Shown here piece after piece: positions 53,560 to 61,925 of a DNA stretch of 64,000 nt. The first letter of the stretch is position 1; each line of letters starts with the position of its first letter. Made by a program: the position numbers and the translations under genes. Source of the DNA: Bacteroidales bacterium (lineage in GTDB: Bacteria > Bacteroidota > Bacteroidia > Bacteroidales > UBA7960); assembly GCA_007118495.1 (NCBI GenBank), contig SKRM01000009.1, positions 22,781 to 86,780 of the forward strand, in the 5' to 3' direction. Under the pieces are notes generated by a model. That model ran no database searches. It was not told the DNA's origin and worked only from the letters and a program-made list of their open reading frames with translations.

Positions 53560-54423
53560 TCAGGTTATCATCTTTTCAATGGGAACCACAAGGATACCCT
53601 CTGCACCCGCATCCTTTAAATTGTCTATAACTTCCCAAAAGTCATCTTCTTTTACAACCGAGTGGAGTGAAAACCACCCTTCAATGGCCAATGGCATGAT
53701 GGTAGGGCTTTTGACTCCGGGCAGCAGCCTGGTAATGGCATCAATTTTGTCGCCAGGTGCATTCAACAGGATGTATTTGTTGTTCTCAGCACGCTGTACT
53801 GAGGTAATCCTGAATAACAACTGGTCAAGCAGTTTTTTTTGTTGGGGCTCAAGGTCGGGTCTGGCAATAATCACGGCCTCACTTTCCATTACACGCTCCA
53901 CTTCTTTCAATCCATTACTTAACAATGTGCTGCCAGAGCTTACGATCTCGAAAATGGCATCTGCGAGACCCAGTCCGGGTGTGACCTCAACAGAGCCGCT
54001 GATTGAATGAATTTCGGCATCGATCTGGTTTTTGCGCAGAAACTCCTCCAGTAAAAACGGGTAGGAGGTGGCAATTCTCTTTCCGTTCAAGCTTTCTCTG
54101 CCCTGGTAGGATAATTTTTCGGCAATGGCAATAGATAGCCTGCACCGTGAAAATCCAAGCGGGCGAATAACCTCCACATTCTTATTCTTTTCAAGCACCT
54201 CATTTAGTCCCAGGATGCCCGCGGCCGCCACCCCGTCTTCAACATACTGGGGTATGTCATCATCACGCAGAAATATCAGCTCAAGTGGAAATCCCCTGGC
54301 TTTGGCTTTCAGGTGGTTGGTTCCGTTCTGGATTCGGATACCGCATTTTTTTAAAAGGCTCAGGGAGCCTTCGCTCAGACGACCACTTTTTTGAATGGCC
54401 AGTGTCAGTGTGTTTTCTTTCAT
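53560..54423 (-). CDS. hisG: ATP phosphoribosyltransferase, long form
   Basis: A 287-residue first enzyme of histidine synthesis. The catalytic part begins LTLAIQKSGRLSEGSLSLL, with DIPQYVEDGVAAAGILG and the PRPP loop ISSGSTL-type segment (FEIVSSGSTLLSNGLK). The last ~75 residues form the HisG_C ACT-like regulatory domain (PTIMPLAIEGWFSLHSVV), so feedback inhibition by histidine is expected. The start codon is 17 nt beyond the U-tract of the second His attenuator terminator. Confidence 0.96.
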   Translation of the reverse strand: MKENTLTLAIQKSGRLSEGSLSLLKKCGIRIQNGTNHLKAKARGFPLELIFLRDDDIPQYVEDGVAAAGILGLNEVLEKNKNVEVIRPLGFSRCRLSIAIAEKLSYQGRESLNGKRIATSYPFLLEEFLRKNQIDAEIHSISGSVEVTPGLGLADAIFEIVSSGSTLLSNGLKEVERVMESEAVIIARPDLEPQQKKLLDQLLFRITSVQRAENNKYILLNAPGDKIDAITRLLPGVKSPTIMPLAIEGWFSLHSVVKEDDFWEVIDNLKDAGAEGILVVPIEKMIT

Positions 54424-54440
54424 TTTTTTAGGGTAGGTTT

Positions 54441-54474
54441 AAAAAAAAAGATCCGCCAATGGAGGCGGATCTTT
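54441..54474 (-). terminator. His attenuator terminator 2 (directly before hisG)
   Basis: On the minus strand AAAGATCCGCC and GGCGGATCTTT form an 11-bp stem with a 6-nt loop and run into a T-tract ending 17 nt before the hisG ATG. A terminator between a leader peptide and the first structural gene is the mark of an attenuator. Confidence 0.85.
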
Positions 54475-54501
54475 CTGCAATTGTATGGTTTGTGTTTCAT
54501 T

Positions 54502-54579
54502 TTAATCCATACCTGAGCTTGTCCGCCGCCTGGAGCGCAGATGATGTACATGCATGGTATGGTGGTTTAAGAAGGTCAT
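54502..54579 (-). CDS. Second his leader peptide (25 codons, five His)
   Basis: Minus-strand ORF from ATG 54579 to TAA. It begins MTFLNHHTMHVHHLRSRRR; histidines are at positions 6, 7, 10, 12 and 13. The AGG-CGG-CGG-ACA codons that follow (54531-54520) can pair with the 5' arm of terminator 2: GGCGGA (54527-54522) with TCCGCC (54469-54464), or AGGCGG with CCGCCT. A ribosome stalled on the last His codons would leave this segment free to form the antiterminator. It lies after terminator 1, so it is made only when the first checkpoint is passed or if a further promoter exists. Confidence 0.72.
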   Translation of the reverse strand: MTFLNHHTMHVHHLRSRRRTSSGMD

Positions 54580-54587
54580 GGTATGAT

Positions 54588-54620
54588 AAAAAAAAGCCCC
54601 GGGATAATTCACCGGGGCTT
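54588..54620 (-). terminator. His attenuator terminator 1
   Basis: On the minus strand AAGCCCCGG and CCGGGGCTT form a perfect 9-bp stem with a 9-nt loop followed by eight T. It begins 35 nt after the stop codon of the first His leader peptide. Confidence 0.85.
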
Positions 54621-54655
54621 ACTGGTTATGTTGCTATATGATCCATAACGACTAA

Positions 54656-54712
54656 TCAGCACCCGGTTGGGGGGTGTGTATGATGGTGGAAGTTATGGAT
54701 AGTGAAATTCAT
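54656..54712 (-). CDS. First his leader peptide (18 codons, five His)
   Basis: The peptide reads MNFTIHNFHHHTHPPTGC, with histidine at positions 6, 9, 10, 11 and 13 (codons CAT, CAC, CAT, CAT, CAC). It resembles HisL of enteric bacteria in size and His density but not in sequence. The ACC-GGG codons after the His run (54667-54662) are complementary to CCCGGT (54616-54611) at the 5' arm of terminator 1. A ribosome that reaches the stop codon would cover this segment and permit termination; one stalled at His codons would not. It lies 70 nt beyond the aroC stop codon and 211 codons' distance is not involved: hisG starts 232 nt downstream. Confidence 0.85.
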   Translation of the reverse strand: MNFTIHNFHHHTHPPTGC

Positions 54713-54731
54713 TTCTTGTTTTTTTCGGTTG

Positions 54732-54760
54732 TAAAAGTACATGTTTTTATTTAAAAACAA
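54732..54760 (-). promoter_or_regulatory. Candidate promoter of the his operon
   Basis: On the minus strand TTG (54760-54758) and TACTTTTA (54739-54732) are 18 nt apart, close to the Bacteroidetes pattern (last base differs from TAnnTTTG). Initiation would be about 12-15 nt before the first leader ATG. Confidence 0.45.
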
Positions 54761-54782
54761 AAAATACTTCATTTTGTTTGCT

Positions 54783-55784
54783 CTAGCCTGTTTTTGTCGG
54801 AACATATCCCCGTGAAGCTGCAAGTAATTTGAAGTCGGCCAGGGCAATAGCCGTTATAGATTCAATGACAACTGGTACTCTCAGGGCAATACAGGCATCG
54901 TGACGGCCTTTTACCTCAAGGGTTTCGATGGTGTTTGATTTAAGGTTGATTGTCTTTTGGGCTTTCGATATACTCGAAGTTGGCTTTACGGCCACCTGGT
55001 ATAAGAGTTCGTTTCCGTTGGTTAGCCCCCCGGTTATTCCGCCGGCATGGTTAGAAGCTGTTGTCCCCTGGTTGTCAACGATGGCGTCGTTGTGCTCACT
55101 GCCTTTCATGGTGGCTGCCTTAAATCCTGAACCAAATGCAATGCCCTTGATTGCAGGTACGGCAAAAGCCAGGTGGGATATTGCAGATTCAACGGAGTCA
55201 AAAAAAGGCTCTCCCCAACCCATGGGGATGTTTTTTGCCCTGCATTCTACCAGCCCCCCAATACTGTCACCACTTGCAATTGCTTCATGAACAGCCGCAG
55301 CAATATCTTCTTTTCCCCCGGCCATAACCAGGCTGGCATTGATCTGAACGTCTGTCAGTATTTTTTTTGCAACCACACCAGCAGCAACCAATGCAAGGGT
55401 AAGCCGTCCAGAAAAATGTCCACCTCCCCGGGGGTCATTATACCCTCTGAATCTTCTTTTTGCCACCAAATCGGCATGTCCGGGACGGGGTGTGTCAGCC
55501 AGGTGGTTGTAGTCTTTTGACCTGATGTTGGTGTTGCTGAAATGAATGGTCAGGGGAGCTCCTGTGGTGTAACCCTCAAAGCAACCTGATATCAGCCGGG
55601 GTATATCATCTTCTTTTCTTGGTGTGGTTCCGGTTGCACCTGCTTTTCTTCGGTCAAGGTCGGCAAGAAAATCATCTTCTGAGAGGGGAACCCCGGGCGG
55701 GCACCCGTCTATGACTATACCCACCGACTGTCCGTGCGATTCACCAAATATATGTATTCTGAATAATCGGCCAAATGTGTTCAT
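54783..55784 (-). CDS. aroC: Chorismate synthase
   Basis: A 333-residue FMN-dependent enzyme, a little shorter than the usual ~355. Signatures are FGESHGQSVGIVIDGCPPG, RRKAGATGTTPRKEDD, RPGHADLVAKRRF, GGHFSGRLTLALVAAG and ALRVPVVIESITAIALAD. It converts EPSP to chorismate. Its start overlaps the aroA stop by 4 nt. It is the last gene of the aromatic operon; no separate terminator is seen before the his leader. Confidence 0.95.
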   Translation of the reverse strand: MNTFGRLFRIHIFGESHGQSVGIVIDGCPPGVPLSEDDFLADLDRRKAGATGTTPRKEDDIPRLISGCFEGYTTGAPLTIHFSNTNIRSKDYNHLADTPRPGHADLVAKRRFRGYNDPRGGGHFSGRLTLALVAAGVVAKKILTDVQINASLVMAGGKEDIAAAVHEAIASGDSIGGLVECRAKNIPMGWGEPFFDSVESAISHLAFAVPAIKGIAFGSGFKAATMKGSEHNDAIVDNQGTTASNHAGGITGGLTNGNELLYQVAVKPTSSISKAQKTINLKSNTIETLEVKGRHDACIALRVPVVIESITAIALADFKLLAASRGYVPTKTG

Positions 55785-57022
55785 GTTGTAGTAATGATTT
55801 GCAGGTGATCAAAGAAACCGGGATATGATTTATTAACGGCCTCTGCCCCGCTTATGTTCACGGGGCCATCGGCACAAAGCGCCGATATGGCCGCTGCCAT
55901 GGCAATCCGGTGGTCGTTGTGTGAATGAAGTTGCGCTGATCTGACCTCACCTCCTGTGATGATCATGTCATCGCCGTCTGTCTCTATTTGAATACCCATT
56001 TTATGGAAAATATCCATGAGGGTTGCTGAGCGGTCACTTTCTTTTGCCATGAGCCTTTTACGGCCACTGATCTTAGTTTTGCCCCTGCATTGAGATGCCA
56101 GGCAAACCAGGGGTGGAAACAGATCAGGGCAGTGTGTGGCATCAAATGAGAATGCCTGCAGGTCTTGCTTCCACGTCTCAATTTTTTCATCTCCTATGCG
56201 CACCCCGGCTCCTGCTTTGGCCAATGCTTCAATGATGGCTTTGTCAGCCTGCTTTGAGTCTGGCCTGAGTCCGAACATGGTGACTTGCCCTGCTATAGCG
56301 CCTGCCACCAGTATAAATGCAGCGCCACTCCAGTCGCCCTCTATTTTGTAGTTTGTGTTTTGATATGTCTGACCATGGGGAATATGGAATGTTTTATAAT
56401 TGTGGTTTGTCAGCCTGATCCCAAATGCCTCCATGATTTCAATGGTGAGGTCGATATAGGGTCTGCTCTTGAGGTTTTTGACCTCAAGAAAGGTATCTGA
56501 CATGGCCCCGGGTGAGCCCATCAAAATCCCGGTAAGTATCTGTGAGCTCAGTGATCCATCAAGGGTTGACCTGCCTCCGGGCATGGGCCCCCTAATATAA
56601 AGGGGTAGTTTGCCGTCGGTGGTATGGCAGGATACCCCCAGTGCCCTCAGAGATTCTCCGACGGGGTGCATGGGCCTGTGCGTCAGACTACCCTGACCAG
56701 TCAGTACTACTTGTCCTGCCAAAGAGGCCGCAATGCCTGCAAACATTCTTATCCCTAATCCTGATTCTCCACAATGCAATGTTTTACCTGGCAAACTAAT
56801 CCCCCCCCCGACGAACAGACGCTCACCGTCTTCAATGACCGTGGCTCCCAGATTCCGGCAAACTCCAATTGCGGCCAAAACATCATCACTATGCCCGGCT
56901 CCTGAAAGCTCAGACAAACCGGGAGCCATCGAAGCGGCAGCGATGGCTCGCTGGGCAGCGCTCTTTGAGGGAGGTGCCTGTATTGAACCTTTAACTGCCG
57001 AAGGCAAGATGTTTTTCTTCAT
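55781..57022 (-). CDS. aroA: 3-phosphoshikimate 1-carboxyvinyltransferase (EPSP synthase)
   Basis: A 413-residue enzyme. Recognisable segments are IQAPPSKSAAQRAIAAASM, GAGHSDDVLAAI, the PEP-site CGESGLGIRMFAGIAA and the late KESDRSATLMDIFHKMGI and HNDHRIAMAAAISAL. The PEP loop has G-E-S-G-L in place of the common G-N-A/S-G-T. The start overlaps the aroE reading frame by 32 nt, so translation is probably coupled. Confidence 0.95.
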   Translation of the reverse strand: MKKNILPSAVKGSIQAPPSKSAAQRAIAAASMAPGLSELSGAGHSDDVLAAIGVCRNLGATVIEDGERLFVGGGISLPGKTLHCGESGLGIRMFAGIAASLAGQVVLTGQGSLTHRPMHPVGESLRALGVSCHTTDGKLPLYIRGPMPGGRSTLDGSLSSQILTGILMGSPGAMSDTFLEVKNLKSRPYIDLTIEIMEAFGIRLTNHNYKTFHIPHGQTYQNTNYKIEGDWSGAAFILVAGAIAGQVTMFGLRPDSKQADKAIIEALAKAGAGVRIGDEKIETWKQDLQAFSFDATHCPDLFPPLVCLASQCRGKTKISGRKRLMAKESDRSATLMDIFHKMGIQIETDGDDMIITGGEVRSAQLHSHNDHRIAMAAAISALCADGPVNISGAEAVNKSYPGFFDHLQIITTT

Positions 57023-57911
57023 TGATCAGGGCGTTGATGGTATCGTTTGTTAGTCCTGCAGCCGAAATGACCAGATCATGTGGTTTGCGGCTAAATTCAT
57101 TGATGTTTTTCGCTGTTAGTACAAAGATGTCGGGTTCTTTATTGTCAGGTTGTACATTCAGTTGTCTTGAAAGCACAGAAGCATCGGTTTTAACACCCAT
57201 GTAAAAAGCAGCTGCTTCAACGCCCTGATGAACAAGCCATCGCTCGCCCCGTATAATTTTTATTCCCTGTTGTTCGGTAAAGGCTGTAACTGCCGAGGGT
57301 TTGTATATTGCATCCAGTAGTAGCCCGTAATTTAGAGATTCCATAAATGGGGGGATGGCCTCAGGTAGCAGTGCAGAAACAATGGCATCATACCGGGGCA
57401 ACCTGCCGGGGTTTTCCCATGGAACAAAACTACCCCCAAAAGTATAGGCCAGTGATTGTGCCCTGGATGAGGTGCGGTTGCTGATGCTTACTTGTGCCCC
57501 GGCATTTACCAGACCGAAAACAGCTGCCCTGGCCGCCCCACCTGCACCCAAAACCAGAATGCGTGCCCCCCTGAGAGACAGTCCGGCTTCTTTAAGCGCT
57601 CCGGTAACACCCTGGTGGTCGGTATTGTGACCTTCTATCAGGCCATTATTGTTTCTTATACAGTTAATTGCTCCGATGGCCAGGGCATCCTGACTTACCT
57701 TGTCTACCATTGAAACAATGGATTCTTTAAACGGAGAGGTAACGCTGCCTCCTTTTATCTTCAAAGTTTTAACCAGCTGGATAAGGTCGCGGGCTGACCG
57801 GGGGCGGATCCTGGTGTATGTCACCGATAGATCATCCAGCAAGGGAGCAAATAGCTGGGGGCTTTTACTGTGCAATACCGGACTGCCGAATACTGTATAA
57901 AAAGTATACAT
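56991..57911 (-). CDS. aroE: Shikimate dehydrogenase with C-terminal extension
   Basis: A 306-residue NADP-dependent dehydrogenase. The substrate site FGSPVLHSKSPQL is present, the catalytic Lys lies in VTSPFKE, and the Asp in NTDHQGV. The NADP loop is VLGAGGAARAAVFGL, followed by SNRTSSRAQ. The last ~40 residues go beyond the usual end of the family and overlap the aroA start region. The extension (PDIFVLTAKNINEF and onward) has no known motif. Confidence 0.93.
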   Translation of the reverse strand: MYTFYTVFGSPVLHSKSPQLFAPLLDDLSVTYTRIRPRSARDLIQLVKTLKIKGGSVTSPFKESIVSMVDKVSQDALAIGAINCIRNNNGLIEGHNTDHQGVTGALKEAGLSLRGARILVLGAGGAARAAVFGLVNAGAQVSISNRTSSRAQSLAYTFGGSFVPWENPGRLPRYDAIVSALLPEAIPPFMESLNYGLLLDAIYKPSAVTAFTEQQGIKIIRGERWLVHQGVEAAAFYMGVKTDASVLSRQLNVQPDNKEPDIFVLTAKNINEFSRKPHDLVISAAGLTNDTINALINEEKHLAFGS

Positions 57912-57952
57912 TAATGTGTTTAAATTAAGTAGTATAATGTTAACCGTGAAGT

Positions 57953-58978
57953 TTACCTGCCCAAAGCAAATGTTTTAATTTCACTTAAAGGAATGGGTTC
58001 AACCCTCACCTTTCCAATTCCATCAATAAGCACAAAATGGATAAAATCGGCTTCTTTTTTCTTGTCTCTGGTAAGGGCGTCCATAATAAGGGCCGGATCG
58101 GTTGACGTGCTGACCGGAAGACCCAACATGACAAGCAGTTTTTCGATTTGTTCCTTTTCAGCCATGCTTAGCAAACCTTTCTGTTCTGATAATGCAGCTG
58201 CAAAGACCAGACCGATGCTGACAGCCTGACCATGGGGAACGCGGTCAATCTTTTCAACTGCATGCCCCCAGGTGTGCCCCAGATTCAGCTTTCGCCTCTC
58301 TCCCTGTTCTACCTCATCTTTACAGACGATATCTGCCTTAACCTTTATAGAGTGACTTACAAGTTTTTCAAGCAGGTTTTCGTTCAAATCAAGAATTGCC
58401 TCAGCTTTTTCAATAAGCTTAAAAAACATGCGTTTGTCGGCTATCAGTGTGTGTTTCACTGCCTCTGCCAGCCCGTTTCTGAGTTCGGTTTCGGGTAGGC
58501 TGGTGAGCATGGTCGTGTCGCAAAGTACGAATAGTGGCTGGTTAAAGGTACCAATGAGGTTTTTGTATCCATCAAGGTTGACACCCGTTTTGCCACCAAT
58601 GCTTGCATCTACCTGCGCCAGCAGAGAAGTGGCAACATAGGCAAAGGGTATGCCCCGCATATAAACCGAGGCAACAAATCCTGTCATATCACAAACCATT
58701 CCTCCCCCGATTCCCAGTAAAAATGCATCCCGTCCTGCTCCCTGTTCCATGAGCCATTGACAGATTGCCACTGCTGAATCAGTGGTTTTGCTTTGCTCAC
58801 CTGGATGCATCACATAAACCGGGTAATCCGGAAAATCTGCACTATATATACGGTGGACATTGGCATCGGTAATGATAAATACGTTGGCTTCTGGCAAATA
58901 TCCCGACAACTGGTTCAGGTGTTCGCCCACCAGGATGCGGCTGTTGCGAAAAAGGCCTTTAACAAATATGGTTTCCAT
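57953..58978 (-). CDS. aroB: 3-dehydroquinate synthase
   Basis: A 341-residue NAD- and zinc-dependent enzyme. Motifs in order: HPGEQSKTTDSAV, GIGGGMVCDMTGFVASVYMRG, TSLLAQVDASIGGKTGVNL, KNLIGTFNQP, ELRNGLAEAVKH and RRKLNLGHTWGHAVE with zinc histidines. ATG 58978 (METIFVKGLF) is preferred to a far upstream ATG at 59086, which would overlap the preceding gene by 92 nt. Confidence 0.95.
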   Translation of the reverse strand: METIFVKGLFRNSRILVGEHLNQLSGYLPEANVFIITDANVHRIYSADFPDYPVYVMHPGEQSKTTDSAVAICQWLMEQGAGRDAFLLGIGGGMVCDMTGFVASVYMRGIPFAYVATSLLAQVDASIGGKTGVNLDGYKNLIGTFNQPLFVLCDTTMLTSLPETELRNGLAEAVKHTLIADKRMFFKLIEKAEAILDLNENLLEKLVSHSIKVKADIVCKDEVEQGERRKLNLGHTWGHAVEKIDRVPHGQAVSIGLVFAAALSEQKGLLSMAEKEQIEKLLVMLGLPVSTSTDPALIMDALTRDKKKEADFIHFVLIDGIGKVRVEPIPLSEIKTFALGR

Positions 58979-58994
58979 GACAATGAAGGGTTTA

Positions 58995-60110
58995 CTACCC
59001 AAAGATAGAATGAATTCCTGACTTTTTTCGTTTGGGGACGCCGGGGGCTTGCTGCTGAGACAATGATTCATGATGAATATGATCAAATAACTGCTTGACG
59101 AATCCCGGTCGCAAACCAGCGTCGGTGGCTTTACTCAGCGCATTGGCCATAACTTGCTGCCAACGTCCGGGTTGTAGTATGGGCATTTTTTGTGATGACT
59201 TTACACCGGCAATTTCTCCTGCAAGCTTCATGCGGTTTGAAAGGGCCCAGATCAAAACCTGGTCAACGACATCCACTTCGGCCCTGAGTTCTTCAAGCAT
59301 GTTGTCATGGTGGCTGTCATTTTTTATCCGTTCACCCAATTGTTCCATCAGATTTGCAAATGCCGCGGGTGTCAATTGCTGGGCTGCGTCACTAAGGGCT
59401 TTGTCTGGTTCAGGATGTACTTCAATCATAAGCCCGTCTAAACCCAACTCTAAACCCCTTTGGGCCAATAGCGGAACCAACTTTCTGTCACCGGCAATAT
59501 GACTTGGGTCGCAGATAACCGGGACATCGGGCATCCTCTCTTTCAATCCGGTGGGGATATGCCACCATGGGTGGTTTCTGAACAAGGATTTTGTCCAGTA
59601 AAAAAAACCTCTGTGAATGGCACTTACCTGCCTGACTCCCGCATGGCGGAAGCGTTCGATACTGCCCGCCCACAAATCAAGATCGGGAGCCATGGGGTTT
59701 TTGACCATGACGCTGATATTTGTTCCTTTGAGTGTATCTGCAAGATCCTGAACCAGAAATGGATTACTCACTGTTCTTGCTCCAATCCAGATCATATCCA
59801 AATCATACAACAGGGCTTCTTCTACGTGCTTAACACTTCCGACTTCAGTACAGATGGCCAGTCCTGTGGTTTGTTTGACCTCTTTGAGCCAACCCAGGGC
59901 TTTTGACCCCATGCCTTCGAATGAACCTGGTGCGGTACGTGGTTTCCAGACCCCTGCCCTGAAATAATCCACCTTTCCTGTGGCAGCCAGGGCTGTTGCT
60001 GTTTCAAGCAGCTGCCTTGGCGACTCAGCACTGCAGGGGCCGGCAATTACAAGCGGCATCAAAGGCCTGGCCTTTGCCCCGGGGGGTGGTTTGTTTTGGA
60101 GCTTCTTCAT
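58995..60110 (-). CDS. Bifunctional DAHP synthase / chorismate mutase
   Basis: A 371-residue fusion. Residues ~15-265 are a type I-beta DAHP synthase (VIAGPCSAESPRQLLETA, FRAGVWKPRTAPGSFEGMG, VKNPMAPDLDLWAGSIER, ICDPSHIAGDRKLV, IEVHPEPDKALSDAAQQL). Residues ~275-355 are an AroQ-type chorismate mutase (LRAEVDVVDQVLIWALSNRMKL). This joins the first shikimate step with the first Phe/Tyr-specific step; the same domain order is known from Prevotella-type enzymes, in which prephenate inhibits the DAHP synthase through the mutase domain. The gene lies 17 nt after tyrA. Confidence 0.95.
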   Translation of the reverse strand: MKKLQNKPPPGAKARPLMPLVIAGPCSAESPRQLLETATALAATGKVDYFRAGVWKPRTAPGSFEGMGSKALGWLKEVKQTTGLAICTEVGSVKHVEEALLYDLDMIWIGARTVSNPFLVQDLADTLKGTNISVMVKNPMAPDLDLWAGSIERFRHAGVRQVSAIHRGFFYWTKSLFRNHPWWHIPTGLKERMPDVPVICDPSHIAGDRKLVPLLAQRGLELGLDGLMIEVHPEPDKALSDAAQQLTPAAFANLMEQLGERIKNDSHHDNMLEELRAEVDVVDQVLIWALSNRMKLAGEIAGVKSSQKMPILQPGRWQQVMANALSKATDAGLRPGFVKQLFDHIHHESLSQQQAPGVPKRKKSGIHSIFG

Positions 60111-60127
60111 GATTAGCTGTCTTAAGG

Positions 60128-60976
60128 TTAATTAATGATTTTTTGCATATTGTTTGCCTGTTGTATTAATTGGCTTATTTTTTCCCTGTCATTCAGGGCT
60201 ATCTGGTTTCGGAATTGCTGCAAATAGCCCATAAATGCATCAAGGGCTTCAAGCACAGGGGGTGCGTTTTCAAGGAAAATAGGTGCCCAGGTTGAAGATG
60301 CACTGGCAGCCAGCCTGACAGTGCTGGCAAAGCCGCCACCCGCCAGGCTCATAATCCTTTTTTCATTTTGTTCTTTTTCTTGTACACAGAGTGAAAGGGC
60401 GAATGATACGATATGCGAAATGTGTGAAACATAGGCTGCGCTCACATCATGTTGTGAGGCCTCCATTCTGATAACCTGCATCCGGAGGACACGGTACATT
60501 TCTTCAACCATTGCCAATGCTTCAGGATTGCTGTCGCCTGCATTGCAAATAATGGCGCATTTTTGGTCGAACAACCCGCTGATGGCAGCGTCAGGGCCAG
60601 AGTACTCCGTACCCGCCATGGGGTGTCCTGCCACAAACCGGGGCCTGTTTGGGTGGTCTTTAATTGTATCAAGGATACAAGCCTTGGTTGATCCGGTATC
60701 AGTAACCACTGTCGGGTTTCCCAGCGTCAGATCTAATACAGCAGGGAGTATTTGCCTGATAACGTCAACCGGGGTGGCCAGGATAACAAGATCAGCTAAC
60801 CCGACTGCTGTTTCAAGGCTTGCGAACTCATCAACTAAACCACGCTTAAGGCATAGCCGCTGGTGTGCGCGATTTTCTTCAACACCAATGATATGTTTTG
60901 CAAATCCTCTTGTTCTCATGTCAAGGGCCATGGATCCTCCGATGAGCCCTGGTCCGGCAACTGCAACTGTTAACAT
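60128..60976 (-). CDS. tyrA: Prephenate dehydrogenase
   Basis: A 282-residue NAD-dependent enzyme that makes 4-hydroxyphenylpyruvate for tyrosine. The Rossmann motif VAGPGLIGGSMALDM starts the protein, with VILATPVDVIRQILP, TDTGSTKACIL and the catalytic-region GHPMAGTEYSGPDAA following. The helical C-terminus has HDVSAAYVSHISHIVSFAL. Its start overlaps the pheA stop region by 7 nt. Confidence 0.95.
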   Translation of the reverse strand: MLTVAVAGPGLIGGSMALDMRTRGFAKHIIGVEENRAHQRLCLKRGLVDEFASLETAVGLADLVILATPVDVIRQILPAVLDLTLGNPTVVTDTGSTKACILDTIKDHPNRPRFVAGHPMAGTEYSGPDAAISGLFDQKCAIICNAGDSNPEALAMVEEMYRVLRMQVIRMEASQHDVSAAYVSHISHIVSFALSLCVQEKEQNEKRIMSLAGGGFASTVRLAASASSTWAPIFLENAPPVLEALDAFMGYLQQFRNQIALNDREKISQLIQQANNMQKIIN

Positions 60977-61911
60977 ATGCTTTGTTCGTTAGTGGTTTGT
61001 AATTGATTGGTGAAACCAGGTGTTAATGTGTGCTTAAAATGTGGCTCTTTGGGTTGCTGGGCAGTGCCCAAACCTTCAGTGACAGGAAAAACACCCATAA
61101 GCCAGGTGCGGTCAAATTCGTCTGCAAGTGCTCCGATTGTGCTTTTTGCCATGGCTAGAGTCGGAAAAATCATATCAGCGTGAAAGATGTACTCCCAGCT
61201 TTGCCCCACAAGTGGTAAAGACTGTATCATACTCAGGTCGGCATTTTGTCGGGCCAGTGAACCCAGAACTGATGCCAGGCTGCCTGGTTTGTTCGGAATG
61301 GTAAATGCCAGGCAGGCTTTGACCTTTCCGGTTGATGTAAACCCGGTGGCTTGTTTTTCAAGCAAAAGAAAGCGGGTGTAATTTTCCTGGCTTGTTTCAA
61401 TGCTGTGGCACATTATGTTTAGCCCATATAGGTGTGCTGCAGATACCGCTCCTATAACAGCTGTTCCTTTTTGTTTGCTTGTGGCCAGTTCTTTGGCACT
61501 AAGGGCTGTGTCTGTAGTTTCAACCGGCCTGATATGTGGATGTTTTTCGAAAAATGCTTCACATTGGGCTATTGCCAGGGGATGAGAGTGCACCTCGTTG
61601 ATCTGCTGTATTGACTGATTGGGGAGTGCCATCAGATTTTGTGAAATGCGCATGTAAATCTCCCCACTGATGTTTAAACCTGATTCTCTAACCAGTGACA
61701 GATTGGGCAACATGCTGCCTGCCAATGAGTTCTCAACTGCCATGATCCCATGGCTTGCTTCACCCTTGCTTACAAGCTGGATGAGGTTTTTGAAGGATAA
61801 GCAGGTTTTTAATTCGGCTTCTGTGCCAAAATACATGATTGTGGCCTCATGGTGAAAAGAACCATGGATACCCTGGATGGCAACACGAACTGGCTGGTCT
61901 GAAGTGTTCAT
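60970..61911 (-). CDS. pheA: Prephenate dehydratase with ACT domain
   Basis: A 313-residue monofunctional enzyme that makes phenylpyruvate. The catalytic part has VAIQGIHGSFHHEATIMYFG, GIMAVENSLAGSM, VHSHPLAIAQCEAFF, TTDTALSAKELA and NYTRFLLLEKQA (the family TRF motif). The ACT domain has FTIPNKPGSLASVLGSLA and ESWEY-like SWEYIFHAD, predicting feedback by phenylalanine. It is the first gene of the aromatic operon, 108 nt downstream of an aromatic-rich leader peptide. Confidence 0.95.
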   Translation of the reverse strand: MNTSDQPVRVAIQGIHGSFHHEATIMYFGTEAELKTCLSFKNLIQLVSKGEASHGIMAVENSLAGSMLPNLSLVRESGLNISGEIYMRISQNLMALPNQSIQQINEVHSHPLAIAQCEAFFEKHPHIRPVETTDTALSAKELATSKQKGTAVIGAVSAAHLYGLNIMCHSIETSQENYTRFLLLEKQATGFTSTGKVKACLAFTIPNKPGSLASVLGSLARQNADLSMIQSLPLVGQSWEYIFHADMIFPTLAMAKSTIGALADEFDRTWLMGVFPVTEGLGTAQQPKEPHFKHTLTPGFTNQLQTTNEQSIC

Positions 61912-61925
61912 ATCTTATATTCCAT

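Noticed and set aside
54656-54847. 63-codon minus-strand ORF ending in the first His leader
   Set aside because: Only the last 18 codons (from ATG 54712) are kept as the leader. The earlier part overlaps the aroC 3' end in another frame and lies upstream of the predicted transcript start.
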